Positions 16,972 to 26,230 of a DNA stretch of 64,000 bases are shown piece after piece. The position numbers were made by a program, and so were the translations under genes. This DNA comes from CBDEFX01 sp965237635 (GTDB taxonomy: Bacteria; Chloroflexota; Dehalococcoidia; Lucifugimonadales; CAUZJF01), in assembly GCA_965237635.1 (NCBI GenBank), contig CBDEFX010000001.1, positions 434,001 to 498,000 of the forward strand, given 5' to 3'. The first letter of the stretch is position 1. Every line of letters starts with the position of its first letter. Under the pieces are notes generated by a model. That model was not told where the DNA came from, made no database searches, and was given only the letters and a program-made list of their open reading frames with translations.

Positions 16972-18657
16972 CTAAGTCGTCACGGCACCGCGAGAGGCCG
17001 AGGAGACGAGTTTGGCGTACTTGGCCATGACGCCGGAGTCGTACTTCGGAGGAGGGGCACTCCACTCCTGGCGACGGCGGGTCAGCTCCTCGTCGGATAC
17101 CCGAACGGTGAGCTCTCGGGCCTCGACGTCGAGGATTATGGTATCCCCGTCCCTGACCAGTGCAATGGGGCCCCCGACCGCGGCTTCCGGCGCGACGTGC
17201 CCGATCATCGGGCCGTGAGTGGCACCTGAGAAGCGGCCGTCGGTCATCAGCATGACCTCGTTCCCTAGACCCTGCCCCATGATCGCCCCCGTGACGGCAA
17301 GCATCTCCTGCATGCCGGGGCCGCCTTTTGGCCCCTCGTAGCGGAGGACGACGACGTCGCCGGTGTTGATTTCGCCGCGGGTGACGGCATCGAAGGCCGC
17401 GCGCTCACCATCGTAGACCCGCGCCGGACCCTCGTGGCTCATCCGCTTGGTCCCGGCGACCTTCATCACCGCCCCCTCCGGCGCTAGATTACCCTTCAGG
17501 ATCACCAGGCCGCCAGTCGGACTCCGTGGCGACGACGCCGGGTAGATAACTCGACTGTCCGGCTTACGGTCGAACGGCTGGAGGTTCTCGGCCATGGTCT
17601 TGCCGGTGACGGTCATGACGTCGCCGTGCAGCAGGCCGGCGCCCAATAGCTCATTCATCACCACCGGGACCCCCCCGGACTTTTCGACGTCGGTCATGAC
17701 GAAGCGCCCCCCGGGACGGAGGTCTGTGAGGTAAGGCGTGCGCCTGCTGAGGCGGTCGAAGTCGTCGATCTCCAGCGGCACGGCGGCCTCGTGGGCCATC
17801 GCGAGAAGATGCAAGACGGAGTTGGTCGAGCCGCCCATCGCCAGCACGACCATGATAGCGTTCTCGAACGCCTGTCTGGTCATGATGTCACGGGGCTCGA
17901 TGTCACTCTCAAGCAAGTTGTATAGCACCGAGCCGGCGCTCCGCGCGATCTCCTCGTTGCGTGGGTCGACCGCCGGCACCGACGCCGCGCCCGGCACAGA
18001 CATCCCCAACGCCTCGATGGCCGAGGCCATCGTGTTGGCGGTGAACATCCCGGCGCACGCGCCCTCTCCTGGGCAAGCGACGCGCTCCATCGCCAGCAGG
18101 TCTTCCAGGGACATCTTGCCCTGCGAATAGGTGCCCACGGCCTCGTACATGTCCTGGATGGTGACGTCCTTGCCGTTGAAATTCCCGGGAAGGATGGCAC
18201 CGCCGTACACGAACAGCGAGGGAATGTTGAGCCTCGCCATGGCCATGATCGAGCCGGGCATGTTCTTGTCGCACGCCGCCACGACGATTAGCCCGTCCAT
18301 ACTCTCGGCGAACGTCACCGTCTCGATCGAGTCGGCTATGACCTCCCGGCTTACCAGCGACGCTTTCATGCCCTCCGTGCCCATGGAGATCCCGTCGCTG
18401 ACGGTTATCGTGCCAAACTGGAAGGGGACGCTCCGGGATGCCCAGACGCCCTCCTTGACCTTCTCGGACAGCCTGCTGAGATGGACATTGCAGGGCGTGA
18501 CGTCGCTGGCCAGGTTGCCGACGGCGACGAACGGTTTGTCCATATCGTCGTCCTTCAGCCCGACAGCTCGTAGCATCGACCTGGCCGGCGCTCGGTCCGG
18601 ACCTTCGCTGATGACGTGGCTCTTACGCTTTAACCTGGGCTTTGCTGCTGTTGCCAT
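16972..18657 (-). CDS. ilvD: Dihydroxy-acid dehydratase
   Basis: Third enzyme of valine, leucine and isoleucine synthesis, dehydrating 2,3-dihydroxy-3-methylbutanoate or -pentanoate. At 561 aa it has the usual length. The Fe-S cysteines lie in ACDKNMPGS and CPGEGACAGMFTANTM. Further signatures are GGSTNSVLHLLA, the C-terminal GPKGGPGMQEML and LMTDGRFSGATHG. ATG 18657 has GGAG nine bases upstream and a good promoter in front. The gene converges with the HesB-like gene, with 11 bp between their stops. Confidence 0.97.
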   Translation of the reverse strand: MATAAKPRLKRKSHVISEGPDRAPARSMLRAVGLKDDDMDKPFVAVGNLASDVTPCNVHLSRLSEKVKEGVWASRSVPFQFGTITVSDGISMGTEGMKASLVSREVIADSIETVTFAESMDGLIVVAACDKNMPGSIMAMARLNIPSLFVYGGAILPGNFNGKDVTIQDMYEAVGTYSQGKMSLEDLLAMERVACPGEGACAGMFTANTMASAIEALGMSVPGAASVPAVDPRNEEIARSAGSVLYNLLESDIEPRDIMTRQAFENAIMVVLAMGGSTNSVLHLLAMAHEAAVPLEIDDFDRLSRRTPYLTDLRPGGRFVMTDVEKSGGVPVVMNELLGAGLLHGDVMTVTGKTMAENLQPFDRKPDSRVIYPASSPRSPTGGLVILKGNLAPEGAVMKVAGTKRMSHEGPARVYDGERAAFDAVTRGEINTGDVVVLRYEGPKGGPGMQEMLAVTGAIMGQGLGNEVMLMTDGRFSGATHGPMIGHVAPEAAVGGPIALVRDGDTIILDVEARELTVRVSDEELTRRRQEWSAPPPKYDSGVMAKYAKLVSSASRGAVTT

Positions 18658-18691
18658 TGAGGTGTCTCCTAGTTTGATCCTATAGCGGCGA

Positions 18692-18720
18692 ATTATAGCA
18701 AGACACGTCAGTCATAGGAA
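18692..18720 (-). promoter_or_regulatory. Promoter for ilvD
   Basis: On the minus strand TTCCTA (18715-18720), 17-bp spacer, then a perfect TATAAT (18692-18697), about 35 bp before the ilvD start. Confidence 0.55.
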
Positions 18721-18771
18721 GGTATAACATGACCGCCGAACGCCCCGTGGGTCGAACAGCCACACGGCGCC

Positions 18772-19836
18772 TCAAGAATCGGCGGCGTCGGCCCGGCCGC
18801 TCGCGTGTCGTGCACCAAGTGCCTGGCCCGACCGTCTTCGAGCCCGGGCGGCGTGCCACAGAAGGAATGCGAGGCCTCCGAATAGTATGACGCTCAGATA
18901 CGTGATAGACCTGTCCACCAGAGCGATGGAGACCGCGTCCTCACGTACCAGGCTGAGCATCAGAAGCCCGGTAACACCTGGCTCCACAGCGCCAACGCCG
19001 CCTGGAGTCGGGACGGTGCTAAGAATCGCATGTCCTAGCGAAACGATGATTACTAGTGGCATCCCAACCTCAATGCCAAGCGCCTGTATCACGAAGTACA
19101 GAGCGCCCACCTCCATCAACCACGCCGCTAGGCCGAGCGCAAAGATCAGGGGAAGCTGCTTGAGGCTGCCCATTGTTCCGTGATGAAAGCGGCCGTAAGC
19201 GGACTCTAGACGGCGCGGCAGAAATCGCGCCAGCCTTGCTCCGACGCCCTTCATCATCGCGAGCAGGGCCAGCAGTACGGCGGACATGACAACGGCTGCT
19301 CCCAAAATGTAGCCGGTGCCGCTCGAATCGTGGGTGGCGGAAAACAACGCGACCCCGACGAAGATTAGGACAAGTACGGTCGCCATGTCCACGACGCGCT
19401 CAGCCAAAACGGTGCCGAGGCTCCACGAGAAGTCCACCTTCATCTCTTCGGACAGCCCGTACGCTCGGTAGGCGTCACCGAGACGTAGCCAGGCCACCGC
19501 GTTCACGAACCACCCCATTAGGATCAGCTGTGAGAACCTGAGTGGGTGCGGCAGCCCGGCGCCAGGTGAGTCGTCAGGCCTGGCGTTGCGCGCGAGAGTC
19601 CGCCACCTAAGACCCCTGAACACGAAGCTCGAGTAGTACAGGACCATGGCCATGATGTATAGCCTCGGGTCCATCGCCCGCACGTTATCCCAGGTCTGCC
19701 GCCAGTCGAGATCGAAGCGGGTTGCCAGGAAGTAGATCAGACCGACCGCCACCGCGAACGAGAGCAGCGTGGGCAGCGAGAAGAATCGCCGCCTGAGCGA
19801 GACCGGATGTCCCTGGTCGTTCTGAGGAGAGCTCAT
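18772..19836 (-). CDS. Flippase-like (UPF0104/LPG-synthase TM-type) membrane protein
   Basis: Integral membrane protein of 354 aa with about eight hydrophobic segments, matching the lysylphosphatidylglycerol synthase transmembrane/flippase-like family. It has YSSFVFRGLRWRTLAR after the second helix, GWFVNAVAWLRLGDAYRAY, and the C-terminal LSTVPTPGGVGAVEPGVTGLL. Members probably move or make lipid-linked intermediates, but the substrate is unknown. No soluble synthase domain is attached. Confidence 0.85.
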   Translation of the reverse strand: MSSPQNDQGHPVSLRRRFFSLPTLLSFAVAVGLIYFLATRFDLDWRQTWDNVRAMDPRLYIMAMVLYYSSFVFRGLRWRTLARNARPDDSPGAGLPHPLRFSQLILMGWFVNAVAWLRLGDAYRAYGLSEEMKVDFSWSLGTVLAERVVDMATVLVLIFVGVALFSATHDSSGTGYILGAAVVMSAVLLALLAMMKGVGARLARFLPRRLESAYGRFHHGTMGSLKQLPLIFALGLAAWLMEVGALYFVIQALGIEVGMPLVIIVSLGHAILSTVPTPGGVGAVEPGVTGLLMLSLVREDAVSIALVDRSITYLSVILFGGLAFLLWHAARARRRSGQALGARHASGRADAADS

Positions 19837-19857
19837 TTCAAAGTGAGTCGAGGACTC

Positions 19858-20573
19858 TCATAGGGGACGTTTCGCCGGAATCCCCGGCCTCCTGGGATAT
19901 CGCTCCGGCGTTGGGCTCTTTTTTTCCAGCACGACTAACGTTGTGCTGTTGCCCGCATCACCCCACCCGACCTCATGGACCTCCTTTTTCGCTCCGCCCA
20001 TGGCCTCGATGGCCTTCTGTGCCTCTCGTATCTCTTCATCGATACCGGGCCCCTTATGGGTGACGGCCAGCCCGCCCAGCCGACAGAATTGGGAGGGCAA
20101 GCTCGGCGAGCACGGGGGAGCTTTGCCACCGCCCTCGCGAGCACGACGTCGAAGTTCTCACGCAGGTCAGAGTCGTGAGCCAGCTCTTTTGCCCTTCCGG
20201 TGCGGACCACCACGTCGTCGAGCCCCAGCGCCCGCACGACGTGCGTCAGGAACTCGGTCTTTTTGCCGGTCGACTCCAGGAGAGTCACCCTCAAAGCACG
20301 GAAAACGATCTTCAGCGGTAGCCCCGGAAGCCCAGCCCCACTTCCGACGTCGAGGACGTCTGCACCCGATGAGACGCTCTCAGGCAGGACGGCGCTCACG
20401 GCCAATGAGTCCAGGAAGTGTCGGGTCTGCACCTGCTCCCACCCCGTCACCGTGGTCAGGCTGAGCCGTCTATTCCACCGATCAATCTCCAGAAAGTACT
20501 TATGGAACTGGTCCTTCTGGGCTTGGTCCAGCTGGATTCCCAATTTCGCAGCCCCTTGGACTAACAGCTCCAC
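19858..20573 (-). pseudogene. rsmG: rsmG with two +1 frameshifts
   Basis: 16S rRNA (guanine-527-N7) methyltransferase, broken. From GTG 20573 the frame encodes a normal N-terminus, including the SAM-binding VLDVGSGAGLPGLPLKIVF and LARAVAKLP, then runs into nonsense. Removing one C from the C5 run (plus-strand G5, 20114-20118) and one A from the AA at 20089-20090 restores AKLPVLAELALPFCRLGGLAVTHKG and a continuous 237-aa protein, the usual RsmG length. The C-terminal frame is open to 19858. The two changes lie only 25-30 bp apart; they may be real mutations or consensus errors. Loss of RsmG is tolerated in bacteria and can give low-level streptomycin resistance. Confidence 0.85.
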
Positions 20574-20686
20574 TACAGCCCCCTGGCCCCGTCATGACCT
20601 GGGCGATTATAGCATCCGTGCAACCGTAGCGGAGAGAGATTTGGATGGCGGAATACCGGCGCTCGCACTTAGCGTGTGGTAAAGTT

Positions 20687-20849
20687 TGATTCTCTCGTAA
20701 AAAGTCTGTGTAGGTCGAATTAGAACAAACGTACCCACACCTGGGTACAATATACAGTCTCTGTTCCGTACACTACCCCAACATACGGTAGCGCGCAGAT
20801 GTGCTAAATCGCTGGAACTTCCTCAAAACGGGTTTTTACGAGGGAATCA
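20687..20849 (+). mobile_element. MITE copy 1 (163 bp), IS1182-type ends
   Basis: Bounded by TGATTCTCTCGTAAAAA and TTTTTACGAGGGAATCA, with a 4-bp duplication AGTT on both sides (20683-20686, 20850-20853). The interior has no coding capacity. The copy at 47844-48005 is over 90% identical in the opposite orientation. The ends match those of the IS1182-family element at 57538-59522. Confidence 0.9.
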
Positions 20850-20951
20850 AGTTTGGCTCAGGCTCAGACGGCAGCCCGTCACAGCGGTTGCGTCGTCCAC
20901 CTGCGTGGGCCTTGCACAAAAATGAACCGTTGCTGGCTACTTGCGGTACCC

Positions 20952-21038
20952 TGTTGGATGAAAACGCCGGGTTGGATGAAACGCCGGGTTGGATGAAACA
21001 CCAGGTTGGATGAAACACCAGGTTGGATGAAACGCCAG
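20952..21038 (+). repeat. Minisatellite, five units of 17 bp
   Basis: Five near-identical units of GGTTGGATGAAACRCCR in tandem. The unit length is not a multiple of three, and no reading frame is favoured. Confidence 0.8.
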
Positions 21039-21114
21039 GGGTGGGCGCATGCCATGCGCCCCTACACACCCTCATATAGGTGTGAGGTAGCCGGTGGGCT
21101 ACCTGAGGCTGGCC

Positions 21115-21330
21115 TCCCTCGATACGGCGCCTCCGGCGCCTACTCGGGACAGGCGGGATGAACGGGGCGGGTTAGGTCCTGAAAAATGTGTCTCATTCTG
21201 TCTCATTGTGTCTCGCTCAGCTAGGGATTTCGGCGCGCCCGCGGGACACCGGTGTAAAGAAATGAGACGGGCCCATTTGGGTCTGTCCCATAGAGTAAGT
21301 ATAGCACGGGCGTTCGTGGTCGTCGAGGGG
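21115..21330 (+). repeat. Long dispersed repeat (copy 2 of 2)
   Basis: Partner of 7615-7836. Here the 10-bp periodic tract reads TCTCATT (21191, 21201) and TCTC, and the partner segment reads AAATGAGAC (21260-21268). Changes in the two segments keep them complementary. Confidence 0.75.
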
Positions 21331-21539
21331 TTCGCAGGATCACCCTGATCCTCTCCCATCGAGGAGAGGAGGAGGGCGGGTTTCAAACCCGCCCCTACGT
21401 CCGGTTTGTAGGGACCGGACACCGGTTGGAAGGGCCAGCCGGGTGGGTCGACCCTTCGACCTTGCTCGGGACAGGCGGGTATGATCAGGACTCGCCGACG
21501 ACTTTAAGTGCAAAGCCACCCGCGTGCGAGGAGAGCGAG

Positions 21540-22271
21540 ATGAGACTCAAGGGTCACAGGGCGATCGTCACTGGTGGAGCCTCGGGAATTGGCGCGGCGA
21601 TTGTCGAGGCGTTCTCCCACGAAGGGGCCAGGGTAGCGTCGGCGGACCTGGACGAGCCGACGGCCAGCCAGGGTAACGAATCCTTCTTCGTCTCAGTCGA
21701 TGTGAGCGACGATGGATCTATCAAGGCTTTGATCGATGAGGCAGTCGGTCGACTTGGGGGCCTCGACATCTTAATCAACAACGCGGGAATCGGCACACCT
21801 GGGAAGCTCCTCGACACCGAGTACGACGACTGGAACAGAATGATGGCTGTCAACCTGACAGGCACCTTCGCTGTGAGCAAACGCGCCCTTCCTCACCTGC
21901 TAGCTGAGGGGGGTGGGTCCATAATCAACATGGCATCCATCGCAGGCCTTGTGGGGATCAGGGACCGGGCGGCCTACTGTGCCACCAAGGGCGGAGTCAT
22001 CGCACTGACTCGTTCGATAGCCCTCGACTACGTCGACCAGGGCCTGAGGTGCAATGCGATCTGCCCAGGCACCGTCGATACGCAGTGGGTGGAGCGGATG
22101 GTGTCGCAGTATCCGGACCCCGAAGCGGCAAGGGAAGCGATGGTGGCACGCCAACCGATGGGCCGGCTAGGACAACCCCATGAGATCGCCGAGGCCGCCG
22201 TCTATCTTGCGACTGCCGAGTTCGTGACAGGCACCTGCTTCGTTATCGACGGCGGCCTCACCATGCAGTAG
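21540..22271 (+). CDS. Short-chain dehydrogenase/reductase
   Basis: Classical SDR of 243 aa that uses NAD(P)H to interconvert an alcohol and a ketone. It has the Rossmann motif TGGASGIG near the N-terminus, NNAGIG, the catalytic Ser in NMASIAG and Y-C-A-T-K. ATG 21540 follows AGGAGAG; the open frame continues upstream to 21426 but there encodes repeat sequence. It ends in VTGTCFVIDGG, as in D-threitol/xylose dehydrogenase-like and FabG-like SDRs. The substrate is unknown. A stem-loop terminator lies about 90 bp downstream. Confidence 0.88.
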   Translation: MRLKGHRAIVTGGASGIGAAIVEAFSHEGARVASADLDEPTASQGNESFFVSVDVSDDGSIKALIDEAVGRLGGLDILINNAGIGTPGKLLDTEYDDWNRMMAVNLTGTFAVSKRALPHLLAEGGGSIINMASIAGLVGIRDRAAYCATKGGVIALTRSIALDYVDQGLRCNAICPGTVDTQWVERMVSQYPDPEAAREAMVARQPMGRLGQPHEIAEAAVYLATAEFVTGTCFVIDGGLTMQ

Positions 22272-22363
22272 GGCGTCTGCCGGTCCCGCGATCTCCGGGG
22301 ACGTAGCATGAAGACTGGAAGAAACTGGGACGCGCGCGGAGCGGGCGCGCTCGGACAAAGAAA

Positions 22364-22386
22364 GCCCGCTGACCGCGGGCGCTTTG
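22364..22386. terminator. Terminator hairpin between converging genes
   Basis: Stem GCCCGC/GCGGGC with loop TGACC, preceded by AAAGAAA and followed by GCTTTG. It lies between the SDR gene (plus) and the protease remnant (minus), so it could serve both. Confidence 0.5.
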
Positions 22387-22429
22387 TGCATCGGCTGGCT
22401 CGGAACGCTCGAGAACGGCCGCCGGCAAC

Positions 22430-22560
22430 CTACCCACCCCTAACCCCCGCGGTCTCCCTGATCCAATCTAAATAATGGGATACCCTGCTGTAGTACTCCC
22501 ACACGCCGTACACGCCGTGCCGTCCCTGTTGCCTGTCATCTTGATGGGAACTGACGCCAG
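22430..22560 (-). pseudogene. 3' fragment of trypsin-like protease gene
   Basis: Read on the minus strand directly after the 24286-24874 fragment (with one TSD copy removed), this segment continues the frame as LAGVSSHQDD...YGVWEYYSRVSHYLDWIRE and stops at TAG 22430-22432. VSHYLDWI is a hallmark of the C-terminal helix of S1 proteases. It is separated from its 5' part by IS1380 copy B. Confidence 0.85.
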
Positions 22561-22565
22561 CTAAA

Positions 22566-24285
22566 CCCGAATCCACCGAAGGACACCGATGGACGGCGTG
22601 AGGAAAGCGGAAGGGGGGTGAGGGAGCTACAGGGGAAATAGTCTGGGTTCCATTTGGGGTAGGGAGGTCGGCGGACGGTCTTCATCGCCGCACAGGGGCC
22701 CCTATGGCCGTCTGCGGGAGCTGCGATGCGCGGGATGGCGAGAGAATACGCAGCAGGGAACTCTCTCGGACCGGGCTGGCACGAGTCTGCGGGGATCTTC
22801 GGTTGTCCGGTGGGTGGGTCGGTCGCCGACGGTGCCGTCAGGCCGGGAGTGGAATGGCTCGCAGCCGGGCCAAGGCACGGCTGAACTTCTCAGCCCAAGG
22901 CCAGCGATCCGGAAGATGCAGGGTCAACCGGCGTGCCGAGCGGGTGAGCCGTCCGGCCAGGGAGAAGAACCGCCGCCGGAGGGTCTTGGTGGTGGCTATC
23001 CGCTCTCCCAGACCGATCCGCGCCGTCCAGCGGGCCAGGTTGTGGGCCATCGTCTGGACGGCCAGCCAGGCGCCGTTGGCGGCGAAGCGGCCCGAGGGGA
23101 GATGGTTCAGCCCGACGCCGTACTTGAGGTCGCGTATGGCATTCTCGATCTCGGCGTGGCGGCGATGGTCAGCCTCCAGTTCGAGCAACTCCCCGTCCCG
23201 GTCGGTGATGAAGCCATGATAGCTGTATTTGGCGAAGAGGGCCAGTTGGGAACCGGGCGTCGGCTTCACCCGCCGGACGATGAGCCGTACCGGCGCGGCG
23301 TCCGCCTCGGCCTGGAAGGGGGTGCAGGTGGTCTCGGCCACATCGGCGGCACCGTCCATCCAGTAAGGAATCGGCGTCTAGGCATCTTCGGGTATCGCCT
23401 CGATGAGATTGTGCAGGCTTTTGTGCTGGCGGATGGTGATGGAGAAGCGGACATCCATCTTGCGGCAGACGGATATCACGCCATGAGTGTAGAACCCGCT
23501 GTCGGCCCGTAGCGTGAGTCGTCCGTCGGCCCCGGCGTAGCGCACCCGTCCCACCGTCTCCCGCAGGAAGTGGGCGGCGCCGCGGGCGGTGTTGGCCCGG
23601 CCCTCGCGCAGCCGGGACATCAGCACGTCTCCGGTGCCGGCGGCGATGGCCGGCAGCGGGTGGTAGCCCCGCTTGCCGGTATAGCCGTGGTGGCGGGCGC
23701 CCTCCTTGGCCAGTCCGTAGGTCTCGCAGATGGTGGAGTCCAGGTCAATGGTCAGGGGCCCGTCGCCGGGTCCCGCCCCGGCCTGCCAAGCCCGGGCCAG
23801 CAACTCGCGGCTCACCCGGTCGAGTTGACGGACGTGGCCCCACCGGAAGCTGCGCAGGAAGGTGCCCAGGGTGGATGGCGCCTTGACCGTGCCGCCCAGG
23901 GTGCAGGCCGTCCCCCCGGTGCGCAACACATCGGCGTCGTCAATGCAGTCGCCCCCCAGCCAGCGCAGACGCCACCAGCGTCATCATCTTGTCGCTCGTG
24001 TTCGCCCGCCCCGGGGCATCGCCCAGGTCGAGGCGCTGCCGGACGAGTTCGGGCAGGCCGAGGTGCCGCGCCAGGGTGGCCGGAAGGAGCAGCCCGGCAT
24101 TGGCCACCAAGCGGCGGTCGTCGAAGGTGATTTGGATCCGGTCGGGGTGGTTGCGCGGCAGCATCTACTGGATGCTCCTTTTCCGGGGCCGTTTTTTTGC
24201 TACAAAACCATTATCCCAGAAGCACAGGAGCACCTTCTTGCCGCCTCAGGACGCTAATCCGACGCCCTCCTTCGGTGGATTCGGG
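22566..24285 (-). mobile_element. IS1380-family element, copy B (1720 bp, decayed)
   Basis: Same terminal repeats as copy A, flanked by the 5-bp duplication CTAAA (22561-22565, 24286-24290). Full length plus a one-base insertion. It splits an S1 protease gene. Confidence 0.95.
22838..24164 (-). pseudogene. IS1380 transposase, inactivated (copy B)
   Basis: Nearly identical to the 441-aa copy C protein but broken twice. One extra C in the C6 run at 23952-23957 shifts the frame after about 70 codons. A TGG-to-TAG change at 23378-23380 (EDAW to EDA-stop) truncates the later frame. With these two repaired the length is exactly 441 codons. Copy B cannot transpose by itself but could be moved in trans by copies A, C or D. 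Confidence 0.93.
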
Positions 24286-24874
24286 CTAAATACAAGACAC
24301 CGTCCGCCTCAACAAACGCAGGGCCTCCGCTATCACCCGGACCGCTTATTCCCTCAAGATCGGTTGCCGTCGTCGGATCATCAAAACGAAACACGAGCCA
24401 CTGATCTTGAGTCCTTTCAGTAACGTTGGTCCCCGCCCGGATTTGACCATCCTCTTGGGTGGGCCCAGTGAGGCCAGTGCCAGAGTGACCACGTCCGACC
24501 AATACGACCGTCTGCCCCTCCTCGTCTTGGTCCGAATATAGGCTGACTGGCTCGATATCCGTGACCGGCTCTGATAGTTGAATCAAAGCGATGTCGTCCG
24601 ATTCCCTCCACCGGTCAGGGTTTGGGTCCCAAGACCATGCTGGATGGAAGATGATATGGGCGATTGAACGGCTCCTATCCGCCACTAACACGCTGCCTTC
24701 GGGAACCGACGGATCCATAACGACATGAGCGGCAGTGAGTACCCAATCTCTATCGATCAGGGTGCCCTCTCCCCAGGTCGTACGGTTCTCTGGCAGCGGC
24801 TGACAGACAGGGGCAGAATACCTAATGGCCAAAGCCTGGTACTGTCCATCCTGTCGATCGTGGCGAATGATCAT
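24286..24874 (-). pseudogene. 5' part of trypsin-like serine protease gene, cut by IS1380
   Basis: S1-family protease with the full triad in order: His in LTAAHVV (about residue 50), Asp in DDIALIQL (about 94) and Ser in GPGDSGGPAF (about 182). It starts MIIRHDRQDGQYQALAIRYSAP; an in-frame TAA lies just upstream, so there is no signal peptide, and the N-terminus resembles the mature IIGG-type start. The IS1380 insertion replaces the end with the IS-coded tail ARIHRRRASD. Joining it to 22430-22560 gives a complete 239-aa protein. The original substrate is unknown. Confidence 0.88.
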
Positions 24875-25197
24875 CCGACCTGCTTAATCTGCTATCTCGG
24901 GGCGATCCGACTCCGGATATCCACCGGTCTTGTCGACTCAGATCCATCGGGCCGCCGGACTCTCGTCCAAGCTGCATCTTCAGGTTAACGCGCCTATCGG
25001 GATTTCCTAGTCTATTGTGGGTTGGAGCGGTGGAGTCGACGGGCGGATTCGAAGCCATACGGTGGGATCGGGCACCATTATAGTTCAAGGGCCCGTGAGC
25101 GTCACGCCAGCTCTGACAGGATGGTCTGATCAAGACCGCGCCGCTACCTTGTGTTAGTATCCCCACCGCCGAGACACTACCACCGGACGAGTCGCCG
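24875..25197. other. Intergenic, nothing recognised
   Basis: Separates the divergent protease remnant and the prenyltransferase gene and must hold their promoters, but no convincing -35/-10 pair, RNA or repeat was seen. Confidence 0.4.
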
Positions 25198-26151
25198 ATG
25201 CCGACACAGCTGCGACGACGTAGATCATTTCGTAAGGTGAGATCGATCGCTGCGTTTCTCCGGCTCACGCGACCCATCTTCTTGCTGGGTGGGGTCGTGC
25301 TCTATGCGCTGGGAGGGCAGATCGCTCGTTACGAGGGTATCGAGATCGACTGGCCGGTCTACGTCCTGGGCCAACTCGCGGTTACCGGTGTCCAGCTGGT
25401 GGGGCAGTACCTGAACGAATACTGGGACGTTGAAACCGACCGGCTCGCTGTCCATCGTACGCTCTTCTCCGGGGGGAGCGGCGTCCTGTCATCCGGCGCC
25501 CTGCCCCGATGCGTCGCACTGATCGCTGCCGTGGTCTGCGCCGCCACCGGTCTCGGCGCGATGAGCACTTTGACCGGCCTGGGACAGTCATCTCCCCTTA
25601 GCTGGCTCGTTTTCGTGGTGGTGCTGATCGGTGCCTGGGCCTACTCGAGCCCGCCGGCATCGTTGGAGTCGTCGGGGATAGGGGAGCTTACGACATCGCT
25701 GATCGTCGCACTCCTCGTGCCTTTGATGGCCTACACCCTTCAAACGGGTACTATAAGCTTGCTATTGGTCCTAGCTGCCGTACCCCTGGTGCCGCTTCAC
25801 TGGGCGATGATGGTCGCGTTCGAGTTTCCGGACTACGATGCTGACCGCAACACGGGGAAGCGTAATGTCCTCGTCCGGCTGGGTCACCGGCGTACGGCCA
25901 TCCTCCACTCCGTTACGACGGCTGGCGCGTTTGGGCTGTTGTTTGCCTTCGTCCTGGTGCGCCTGCCTCCGACGGTCGCCGCGCTGGCGGTGTTGATGTT
26001 ACCGCTGGCGGCCGCCGTCATGCTTCTCGTCCGCCGAACAGCCAGGGGAGAGCGTGTGCCGTACGGCTGGATGACCTTCGGAGCGGTGTCGCTTTTCGCC
26101 ACTACGGAGGCGCTCCAGGCGCTCGCGTTTTACCTGGCGGCCCCGCGGTAG
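25198..26151 (+). CDS. UbiA-family prenyltransferase (MenA-like)
   Basis: Integral membrane protein of 317 aa with about eight hydrophobic segments. It has both Asp-rich motifs of the UbiA superfamily, NEYWDVETD (N-x3-D-x3-D, about residue 80) and DYDADRNTGKRN (about 213), which bind Mg-prenyl diphosphate. Such enzymes attach an isoprenoid tail to an aromatic ring; the arrangement is closest to MenA-type (menaquinone) or related enzymes, but the acceptor cannot be told. No other quinone genes lie nearby. Confidence 0.87.
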   Translation: MPTQLRRRRSFRKVRSIAAFLRLTRPIFLLGGVVLYALGGQIARYEGIEIDWPVYVLGQLAVTGVQLVGQYLNEYWDVETDRLAVHRTLFSGGSGVLSSGALPRCVALIAAVVCAATGLGAMSTLTGLGQSSPLSWLVFVVVLIGAWAYSSPPASLESSGIGELTTSLIVALLVPLMAYTLQTGTISLLLVLAAVPLVPLHWAMMVAFEFPDYDADRNTGKRNVLVRLGHRRTAILHSVTTAGAFGLLFAFVLVRLPPTVAALAVLMLPLAAAVMLLVRRTARGERVPYGWMTFGAVSLFATTEALQALAFYLAAPR

Positions 26152-26230
26152 GGTTCAGGGTTGACGGCCGAGCGTCCGCTCCCATATCGTTCAGCATGCA
26201 GAGAGTCTACGATCGGCCGGGGTGCTAGGT

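Noticed and set aside
20952..21038. CRISPR-like array of short repeats
   Set aside because: Units are directly abutting 17-mers without spacers.
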